This document shows, one piece after another, positions 6,324 to 10,811 of a stretch of 10,811 nucleotides of DNA. Source of the stretch: Thermoplasmata archaeon (GTDB lineage Archaea; Thermoplasmatota; Thermoplasmata; SG8-5); the NCBI GenBank assembly GCA_023136815.1, contig JAGLQM010000019.1, forward strand, positions 1-10,811, given 5' to 3'. The translations under genes were made by a program, and so were the position numbers. Positions within the stretch are counted from its first letter, which is position 1, and each line of letters opens with the position of its first letter. The notes below the pieces were generated by a model that worked only from the letters and a program-made list of their open reading frames with translations, was not told the origin of the DNA and made no database searches.

Positions 6324-6948
6324 TGGCAGTTGAAGTGAGCTTTTTGTTTATTAGACTTCCGGCAAGCTGTACCTGGGGAATCGGAACCGGAGCAGGAATC
6401 TTGCTGTATAGCTTGCCAAATAATATATGAATCTTATCAAGCCAGTCTGTTTTCCATTCATCACCCATACGGTGCTTCTTGCGCTCCCTCCAGAGGCTGT
6501 AAATCATGAAGTTCAGCAATAGTAAATAGGTAATACCCAGGACACGATAATCAGTCCAGCTCAGGCTACTTTCAATGTATACATTGGGAAATATTGGGTA
6601 TAGGAAATGTGTGGCAAATTCACCATCATGAACCGGAATATCCATACAGATATGAAGAAACCAGCCAGATAATGCCGGAAGCAGCTTGGGTCTCAGCCTC
6701 CAGATGATGATTGCTGCAATACCAACGGCAACAAAACTGTGCATAAAGAAATAGAATTGTTTATAAATTGGAGGAATTGTCTGCATGGCTCCCCACCAGC
6801 CAACATCCATGGGAGTGCCCAGCAATACATACGCCATTATCAGTAAAAAACTAATATCTGGCAATAATGCAAAGAACAAAGCTTCCTCACGCCAGAGCTT
6901 GTTACGAAAAAACAGCATCGGCCATAATAAATGTGAGAATATTTCCAT
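6241..6948 (-). CDS. YdjM-like (DUF457-type) membrane-bound putative metal-dependent hydrolase
   Basis: The 235-residue protein has about four hydrophobic segments (roughly 22-44, 65-83, 91-104, 136-151) and a long polar tail (152-235). Polar metal-ligand-like residues sit at membrane edges: His6, Pro30-Asp31, His70-Ser71, His99 with Asp103, and His107-Asp108. This spacing (LPD, then HS, then H-three-D) resembles the DUF457/YdjM family of inner-membrane putative hydrolases, whose reaction is not established. I infer zinc or another divalent metal at the membrane face. The ATG at 6948 follows a TATA box by about 27 nt and has no Shine-Dalgarno sequence, consistent with a leaderless mRNA. The last 27 residues are encoded by DNA that also encodes the start of the DUF357 gene and look low in constraint. 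Family assignment is tentative. Confidence 0.6.
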   Translation of the reverse strand: MEIFSHLLWPMLFFRNKLWREEALFFALLPDISFLLIMAYVLLGTPMDVGWWGAMQTIPPIYKQFYFFMHSFVAVGIAAIIIWRLRPKLLPALSGWFLHICMDIPVHDGEFATHFLYPIFPNVYIESSLSWTDYRVLGITYLLLLNFMIYSLWRERKKHRMGDEWKTDWLDKIHILFGKLYSKIPAPVPIPQVQLAGSLINKKLTSTANAARGYFQRTPDKLSGEDQNSPGQGED

Positions 6949-6970
6949 TGATTAAGAAATGTGAAACTTG

Positions 6971-6979
6971 GTATATAAA
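6971..6979 (-). promoter_or_regulatory. TATA box of the membrane protein-DUF357 transcript
   Basis: TTTATATAC on the minus strand is centred 27 nt upstream of ATG 6948. This places transcription initiation at the start codon and predicts a leaderless mRNA. It also means the membrane protein gene can be transcribed separately from uppS and the methyltransferase. Confidence 0.6.
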
Positions 6980-7015
6980 TAAACTTGTACAGTGTTTTGT
7001 AAACAATCAATGCCT

Positions 7016-7648
7016 TCAGATTTTCAAAGCAATGGTGACATAAGCAAAACTTCCAGAAAATCGCTGAATTTTATTAACCTTCAGGCCTGCTTTTCTAACA
7101 AGGTCAGGTATGTCAAGACTGATGTCAGTATAACCGGCCTTCCACATGAGAAATTTGAGATAACGATATCTGAACATATGTTTCTTTCCTGCTGGTTTTC
7201 CGGTATCCAGTATCGAAAAACGACCGCCGGGCCGCAGGACTCTGGCGCATTCCCTGATTGCCTTTTCCGGTTCCGGGAAGGACGTGAATGCAAACGTGGC
7301 GATAATTCCATCAAAATATTCGTCAGGAAATGGTAATTTTGTGCCGTCCGCCACCATTGCTTTTGCCTTGCTGGCTATTCCTTGTTTTCTGATTCTTTCA
7401 TTGGCAGCTTTTACCATATTTTCCGAAAAATCAATACCAATAATCTGGCCTTCCTCTCCAAGCTGCTGGGCCAGGTAAGGAATTATTGCGCCGGTACCTG
7501 TACCCATGTCCATGATCTTTGCATTATTTTCAGGCTTCAGCAAATTAACTGCCAACTTTTTCTGGTCATTCACTCCGCCAAGGTCAAATACATCATAGAA
7601 TCTGCTCCACCGGTCATAGCGTTTTTTTGTCTTCTCGCTGCGACCCAT
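7016..7648 (-). CDS. Class I SAM-dependent methyltransferase, UbiE-like
   Basis: The 210-residue protein has a Rossmann-type SAM-binding domain. Motif I is MDMGTGTGA (46-54), the acidic residue that binds the SAM ribose is Asp73 in GIDFSENM, the adenine-side segment is ADGTKLPFPDEYFD (100-113), and the post-motif is LRPGGR (138-143). The N-terminal YDRWSRFYD and the LDTGKP segment (148-152) resemble the UbiE/MenG quinone methyltransferase group. However, the region after GKP is shorter than in true UbiE proteins, so the substrate-binding cap is reduced and the substrate is open. The start at 7648 has GGTGA about 6 nt upstream, embedded in the uppS stop, and the gap to uppS is only 6 nt, so the two are translationally coupled. 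A lipid or isoprenoid acceptor is a reasonable guess from this context, but other small molecules remain possible. Confidence 0.85.
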   Translation of the reverse strand: MGRSEKTKKRYDRWSRFYDVFDLGGVNDQKKLAVNLLKPENNAKIMDMGTGTGAIIPYLAQQLGEEGQIIGIDFSENMVKAANERIRKQGIASKAKAMVADGTKLPFPDEYFDGIIATFAFTSFPEPEKAIRECARVLRPGGRFSILDTGKPAGKKHMFRYRYLKFLMWKAGYTDISLDIPDLVRKAGLKVNKIQRFSGSFAYVTIALKI

Positions 7649-7654
7649 GATTCT

Positions 7655-8452
7655 TCACCGGCCATAACGTTTCGTTCTCTGCTGATAGGTTCTTATAGCT
7701 CTGAGAAAATCAATCATTCTGAAGCCCGGCCAGTACACATCAACAAAATATAATTCGGAATATGCTAACTGCCACAAAAGGAAATTTGAGACACGAACCT
7801 CTCCGCTGGTTCTGAGTATCAAATCGGGGTCAGGCAAATCTGCAGTGTAAAGAAACTGTGAGAATGTCTTTTGATTTATCTCATTAACTTGCATATCCCC
7901 ATTCTTCACCTTGCCAGCTATTTCCCTTATGGCCTGTATTATCTCCTCGCGGCCACTGTAGGCAACCGCTAGATTGAGCTGATAGGCATTATAATCTTTA
8001 GTCTTGTCTTCGGCATACTTTATGGCTTTCTGAACCTCAGATGGCAGCATTGTGAGCATGCCCAGTGCCTTTATTCGAATTTTATGATTGTGAACTCGTT
8101 CGTCGTCGCCCACCCTGTAGAAGTTTTCTTCGAATAGTTTCATTAACTCGGTAAGCTCTTCATCATTCCTGGAAAAATTTTCAGATGAAAAGGCATATAC
8201 CGTTAGAATTTTAACTCCTGTTTCCAGGCCCCACTGAAGCAATTCTTCAAGTTTATTCCGACCTTCTTTATGCCCTTCGCCAGCCCCTAACCCAAGTTCC
8301 TTGGCGAATCGGCGATTACCATCCATGATTATGGCAATATGATGAGGAATCGGATTGGCCAGCACGTCCTTGAATAGCCTTTTTTCATACTGCTTATAGG
8401 CAGCATCAGCAATAATTCCTGACATCTGGTGGCCTGTGTTCTCTGACGGCAT
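7655..8452 (-). CDS. uppS: Cis-prenyltransferase (undecaprenyl/polyprenyl diphosphate synthase)
   Basis: The enzyme adds isopentenyl units in cis to an allylic diphosphate and makes the long polyprenyl diphosphate that becomes the archaeal dolichol-type carrier for glycan assembly. All five family regions are present in 265 residues: HIAIIMDGNRRFAK (38-51) with catalytic Asp44, GHKEG (60-64), TVYAFSSENFSR (84-95), LNLAVAYSGREEI (159-171), and the C-terminal DLILRTSGE (210-218) running to LAYSELYF (229-236), which binds the diphosphate and magnesium. A roughly 37-residue N-terminal leader precedes the first motif, as in other archaeal members. The ATG at 8452 has a good GGTGAGG ribosome-binding site. 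A second ATG at residue 10 is less well supported. The methyltransferase follows after 6 nt. Confidence 0.96.
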   Translation of the reverse strand: MPSENTGHQMSGIIADAAYKQYEKRLFKDVLANPIPHHIAIIMDGNRRFAKELGLGAGEGHKEGRNKLEELLQWGLETGVKILTVYAFSSENFSRNDEELTELMKLFEENFYRVGDDERVHNHKIRIKALGMLTMLPSEVQKAIKYAEDKTKDYNAYQLNLAVAYSGREEIIQAIREIAGKVKNGDMQVNEINQKTFSQFLYTADLPDPDLILRTSGEVRVSNFLLWQLAYSELYFVDVYWPGFRMIDFLRAIRTYQQRTKRYGR

Positions 8453-8454
8453 AT

Positions 8455-8461
8455 CCTCACC
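8455..8461 (-). promoter_or_regulatory. Ribosome-binding site of uppS
   Basis: GGTGAGG stands 2 nt (from its end) before ATG 8452, with GGTGA itself 4 nt away. This is the strongest Shine-Dalgarno-like site in the window and decides the start. It implies a leadered transcript, which fits the distal TATA box at 8507-8514 better than the proximal one. Confidence 0.65.
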
Positions 8462-8470
8462 ATAACAGAG

Positions 8471-8497
8471 GGGGTATAAAAGTTATGCTTATAGCCC
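8471..8497. repeat. Imperfect hairpin at the uppS promoter
   Basis: GGGGTATAA (8471-8479) pairs with TTATAGCCC (8489-8497) except for one G-G mismatch, with a 9-nt loop. It joins directly onto copy 2 of the CCCAAATTTGACAT element, as the hairpin at 5839-5860 joins onto copy 1. Confidence 0.45.
8474..8481 (-). promoter_or_regulatory. Proximal TATA-like box upstream of uppS
   Basis: TTTTATAC on the minus strand is centred about 26 nt before the uppS ATG. If used, it would produce a leaderless mRNA lacking the ribosome-binding site. It also lies inside one arm of the hairpin 8471-8497. Confidence 0.4.
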
Positions 8498-8508
8498 AAA
8501 TTTGACAT
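8490..8508 (+). repeat. Copy 2 of the TATARCCCAAATTTGACAT element
   Basis: TATAGCCCAAATTTGACAT matches the copy at 5851-5869 with one difference. Read on the minus strand, it lies directly downstream of the distal uppS TATA box (8507-8514) and covers the interval between that box and the expected initiation site near 8484, where a repressor site would be placed. Confidence 0.6.
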
Positions 8509-8514
8509 TTAAAT
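8507..8514 (-). promoter_or_regulatory. Distal TATA box of uppS
   Basis: ATTTAAAT, palindromic and therefore the same on both strands, would give initiation near 8484 and a leader of about 32 nt containing the GGTGAGG site. It partly overlaps the repeated element. Confidence 0.45.
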
Positions 8515-8520
8515 CATAGC

Positions 8521-8659
8521 TTTGACAGTTGATGTCTAAATATTCGTCAAATACATTCTGACGAAAACCAGGTATGGTTTGCGTTAATATGAGGCTCTGC
8601 CTCACTGCCTTTGACATCTGTCAATCATCAACAGCCAAAGTGAGGTTATATCGAACCTC
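8521..8659 (-). other. Chain of adjacent and competing stem-loops between DUF1015 and uppS; candidate structured RNA
   Basis: The gap 8453-8670 encodes no protein that I recognise, but it is filled with dyads. They are TTCGTCA (8543-8549) with TGACGAA (8559-8565); AAACCA-GGTA-TGGTTT (8565-8580); GAGGC-TCT-GCCTC (8591-8603); CCTCACT (8600-8606) with AGTGAGG (8639-8645), enclosing TTGACA-TC-TGTCAA (8611-8624); and GAGGTT-ATATCG-AACCTC (8642-8659). Neighbouring hairpins share arms: 8600-8603 can pair left or right, and 8642-8645 can pair with 8600-8603 or 8656-8659, so alternative folds are possible. In the minus direction this is the 3' region of DUF1015 and the upstream region of uppS. It could be a terminator/leader region, a small RNA or a set of regulator sites. 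The strand is assumed from the flanking genes. Confidence 0.45.
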
Positions 8660-8670
8660 TGGTCTGGAAA

Positions 8671-9906
8671 TTATATCATATGAACAAACAGGCCAGATCG
8701 CAATTTTGGTTCGAACCAGGTACATTTTGGAGGCATTACATTACCACTGTCAGCTACTGCAAACAGCTGGTCCAGACTTACTGGATACATTGAAAATGCT
8801 ACCTTGAATTTTCCTGACTTGACAAGTTTCTCCAGCTCGTCAGTTCCTCGAATTCCCCCGACGAATTTAATTCGATTATTGGTTCGAGGGTCGTCAATTC
8901 CCAGAATCGGGGCCAGAAGGTTCTCTTGCAGAATACTGGCATCAATACTCTTCACAGGATCGGATTCAGGGTATGAACCTGGCTTGGGGATAAGACCATA
9001 CCACTGGCCATCCAGATACATTGAGATTTTTCCAAGTGATTCTGGCTCGGGGCTAGCATCGTTGATAACTGTAAACTTATCTGCCAGCAGATTCATGAAC
9101 TCGTCCGTTCCAAGACCGCTGAGGTCCATTACCGCTCGATTATAGGCCATGATTTTCATATGGCTTTTCGGGAAAAGCACTGCCAGGAAGTAATTATACT
9201 CCTCATTGCCAGCATGATTGGGATTGGATTCTTTCCGCTTATTGGCCACAATGGTTCCTGCGGCACTGCGATGATGACCGTCTGCGACATAGAGGGAATC
9301 TAGTTGGTGAAAAGTATTCTGAATCTGAGCAATATGCTTTGGCTCGGTGACTGGCCACAGGGTATGGCGTATATCATCCGGCGATACAAAGTCAACTTCT
9401 GGTTCGCCTGAGCAAACATCAGTCTGGAGGCAATTTATATCCTTTATATCAGGATAAGTCAGAAACACTGGCCCACATTGTGCGCTCTGTGTCATTATGT
9501 GCCTTACTCTATCTGCTTCCTTATCCGGCCTTGTGAATTCATGCTTCTTGATCAGGCCATTCTCGTAATCCTGGGCAGAGACCGTTGCAACCAGGCCAAA
9601 CTGGGAATGCTGGCCCATTATCTGACGGTAGAAGTAGAAATAAGGCTCTGGATCTTCAATCATTGTGCCTTCTTGTATCATATTTTTAAGATTTTCTGCG
9701 CCTTTCTCATATACTAGGTCGCTGTAAATATCTGTTTCTGGCGGTAAATCTATTTCAGGCTTCACAACCCTCAGAAAACTTATTGAATTGCTTGCTGCCA
9801 TCTCTCTGGCTTCTTCAGAATCCAGTACATCATATGGCGGTGAAGCCATTTTCTCAGCCAGCTCTTTTTTTGGCCTGAGGCCTTTGAACGATCTTACAAC
9901 TACCAT
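8671..9906 (-). CDS. DUF1015 family protein coupled to serA
   Basis: The 411-residue protein belongs to DUF1015 (COG4198), found in archaea and bacteria and without a firmly established reaction that I know of. Family marks are the N-terminal PFKG-like RSFKGLRP (5-12), ASPPYDV (21-27), KKHEFTRPDKEADR (120-133), YVADGHHR (206-213) and the near-terminal MPPKCTWFEPKLRSG (391-405). The invariant-looking HEFTRP and DGHHR motifs suggest an active site using charged residues. The protein is soluble, with no membrane segment or signal peptide. The start at 9906 is fixed by AGGTG (9912-9916), which overlaps the serA stop, leaving 8 nt between the genes and indicating coupling. From memory the serA-DUF1015 neighbourhood recurs in bacteria (serC-serA-DUF1015), which supports a role in serine or phosphoserine metabolism. 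The DGHHR motif recalls the ParB/sulfiredoxin-like free serine kinase SerK, but that link is inference. Confidence 0.9.
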   Translation of the reverse strand: MVVVRSFKGLRPKKELAEKMASPPYDVLDSEEAREMAASNSISFLRVVKPEIDLPPETDIYSDLVYEKGAENLKNMIQEGTMIEDPEPYFYFYRQIMGQHSQFGLVATVSAQDYENGLIKKHEFTRPDKEADRVRHIMTQSAQCGPVFLTYPDIKDINCLQTDVCSGEPEVDFVSPDDIRHTLWPVTEPKHIAQIQNTFHQLDSLYVADGHHRSAAGTIVANKRKESNPNHAGNEEYNYFLAVLFPKSHMKIMAYNRAVMDLSGLGTDEFMNLLADKFTVINDASPEPESLGKISMYLDGQWYGLIPKPGSYPESDPVKSIDASILQENLLAPILGIDDPRTNNRIKFVGGIRGTDELEKLVKSGKFKVAFSMYPVSLDQLFAVADSGNVMPPKCTWFEPKLRSGLFVHMI

Positions 9907-9911
9907 ATAAA

Positions 9912-9916
9912 CACCT
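9912..9916 (-). promoter_or_regulatory. Ribosome-binding site of the DUF1015 gene
   Basis: AGGTG on the minus strand stands 5 nt before ATG 9906 and overlaps the TAG stop of serA, so ribosomes finishing serA are placed to reinitiate. Confidence 0.65.
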
Positions 9917-10811
9917 ATTTAGCCAGTTCCTCAAGAACCCGTTCAGCAACCATTACTCCTGCTCGGATCTGTCCCTCTTCAGTTTGGGCTCCAATATGCG
10001 GTGTGCAAATCAGGTTCGGAAGGCTCAGGAGTTTGTTGTCAACCGGCGGCTCAACTTCAAAAACATCAAGAGCAGCCATCTTCACCTTGCCAGATATCAT
10101 TGCGTCATATAACGCATTTTCATCGATGGTTCCGCCTCTGGCAACATTGAGGATTACAACATCGTCCTTCATTGCTGCGAATTGCGAAGTGGAAATCATA
10201 TGCTTTGTCTCAGGTGTCAGCGGCAAGTGGAGTGTTATGAAATCGCTTCTGGCTATGAGATTTTCCAGGTCAACGTTCTCATACTTATCAGACTGAACAA
10301 ATGGGTCGTATGCTAGAATATTCATGCCGAATGCAACTGCACGTTCTGCAACTGCCTGGCCAATTCTTCCAATGCCAGCAATTCCAAGGGTTTTTCCGTA
10401 TACTTCATTGCCCTTGAGAGCCTTTTTCTCCCACTTGCCTTCCTTTATTGTGACTGTTCCCTTGACCACTTCACGGTAGGATGCCAGTATCAGTGTGAAT
10501 GTTAATTCAGCTACTGAAATTGTTGTGGCTGTTGGGGTGTTTACCACGGTTATGCCCTTGGCCTTTGCATGCTCCAGATCTACATTGTCCAGGCCTATAC
10601 CAGCTCTTCCAATAACTTTCAGGTTCGGTGCTGCGTCAATTAATTCTTTCCTGGCTTTTGTTGCACTCCGGATGACCAGTGCATCGCAATCTGCGATCAG
10701 GTTAGGTAGGTTCTCTTTTGGCTCGTCCCAGGCTCTGATGACCTCGTGGCCAGCAGCTTCCATCTTCTCAACGCCTTCCATTGCCAGTTTATCTGATACC
10801 ATGATTTTCAT
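9915..10811 (-). CDS. serA: D-3-phosphoglycerate dehydrogenase, short form without ACT domain
   Basis: The enzyme oxidises 3-phosphoglycerate to 3-phosphohydroxypyruvate with NAD, the first step of the phosphorylated serine pathway. The 298 residues contain the substrate-domain segment GRAGIGLDNVD (68-78), the Rossmann loop GIGRIG (146-151) with the NAD-selecting Asp169 in AYDPF, and the catalytic triad Arg225 (NVARGG), Glu254 (FEVEPP) and His272 (TPHIGA). The sequence ends after LEELAK, so it lacks the C-terminal ASB and ACT domains of the about 525-residue enzymes and should not be feedback-inhibited by serine through an ACT site. The ATG coincides with the last base of the window. MKIMVSD fits the usual first beta strand, so the gene is probably complete; ATG four codons later is an alternative. 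Its promoter lies outside. Other 2-hydroxyacid dehydrogenases share this fold, but the motifs and DUF1015 neighbour favour SerA. Confidence 0.92.
   Translation of the reverse strand: MKIMVSDKLAMEGVEKMEAAGHEVIRAWDEPKENLPNLIADCDALVIRSATKARKELIDAAPNLKVIGRAGIGLDNVDLEHAKAKGITVVNTPTATTISVAELTFTLILASYREVVKGTVTIKEGKWEKKALKGNEVYGKTLGIAGIGRIGQAVAERAVAFGMNILAYDPFVQSDKYENVDLENLIARSDFITLHLPLTPETKHMISTSQFAAMKDDVVILNVARGGTIDENALYDAMISGKVKMAALDVFEVEPPVDNKLLSLPNLICTPHIGAQTEEGQIRAGVMVAERVLEELAK

Noticed and set aside
8501..8552. TTGACA words that look like bacterial -35 boxes
   Set aside because: No TATAAT-like box stands about 17 nt downstream of them, and the gene content is archaeal, so sigma-70 type promoters are not expected.
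8642..8665. Minus-strand AGGTTCGATAT followed by AACCTC, resembling a tRNA T-arm
   Set aside because: No anticodon arm, D arm or acceptor stem could be built around it, and the true stem is GAGGTT/AACCTC with a 6-nt loop, not a 7-nt T loop.
8574..8807. A 77-codon plus-strand frame crossing the structured gap and the DUF1015 3' end
   Set aside because: The translation shows no recognisable domain, half of it is antisense to the strongly conserved C-terminus of DUF1015, and no archaeal promoter or ribosome-binding site precedes it.
1..10811. CRISPR array or multi-gene defence system
   Set aside because: No regularly spaced direct repeats and no nuclease, helicase or reverse transcriptase genes; every long frame is explained by a housekeeping, metabolic or small conserved family.

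Overview
This window is chromosomal DNA from an archaeon. The evidence is the archaeal/eukaryotic-type ribosomal protein S6e next to translation initiation factor aIF2 gamma, an archaeal pantoate kinase beside CoaBC, a DUF357 protein (an archaeal family), and archaeal TATA boxes placed about 25-30 nt upstream of several start codons. The gene set looks euryarchaeal in the broad sense. A free-living or biosynthetically competent cell is suggested by CoA, serine and polyprenol genes. I cannot fix the lineage from this window; a Thermoplasmatota relative is one possibility, but classical Thermoplasmatales are thought to use a pantothenate kinase instead. Base composition is moderately AT-rich, and no block stands out as recently transferred.

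Layout. Positions 1-1619 (minus) hold rps6e followed by the aIF2 gamma gene, which overlap by 11 nt; the aIF2 gamma stop codon lies just beyond position 1. Positions 1736-2443 (minus) hold a YgjP-type zinc metallopeptidase, divergent from an operon at 2597-4644 (plus) of coaBC and pantoate kinase joined by an ATGA overlap. An MscS channel gene follows at 4876-5685 with a strong hairpin terminator. Positions 5795-6026 carry no intact gene but contain a hairpin repeat and a decayed RelE-like toxin fragment. From 6027 to 10811 everything is on the minus strand. In transcription order it reads serA, DUF1015, a 218-nt structured intergenic region, uppS, a class I methyltransferase, a YdjM-like membrane protein, and a DUF357 gene overlapping it by 83 nt.

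How the genes work together. coaBC and pantoate kinase supply steps of archaeal coenzyme A synthesis; the partner phosphopantothenate synthetase is not in the window. serA commits 3-phosphoglycerate to serine, and the coupled DUF1015 gene probably acts in the same area of metabolism. UppS makes the long cis-polyprenyl carrier lipid; the methyltransferase translationally coupled to it and the downstream membrane protein may also belong to lipid metabolism, but this is inference from position only.

Most worth a second look are four items: the dyad-filled gap 8453-8670, the repeated TATARCCCAAATTTGACAT element at 5851 and 8490, the toxin remnant beginning right beside one copy of that element, and the serA-DUF1015 pair. 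I saw no CRISPR array, tRNA, rRNA, insertion sequence or complete novel defence system.
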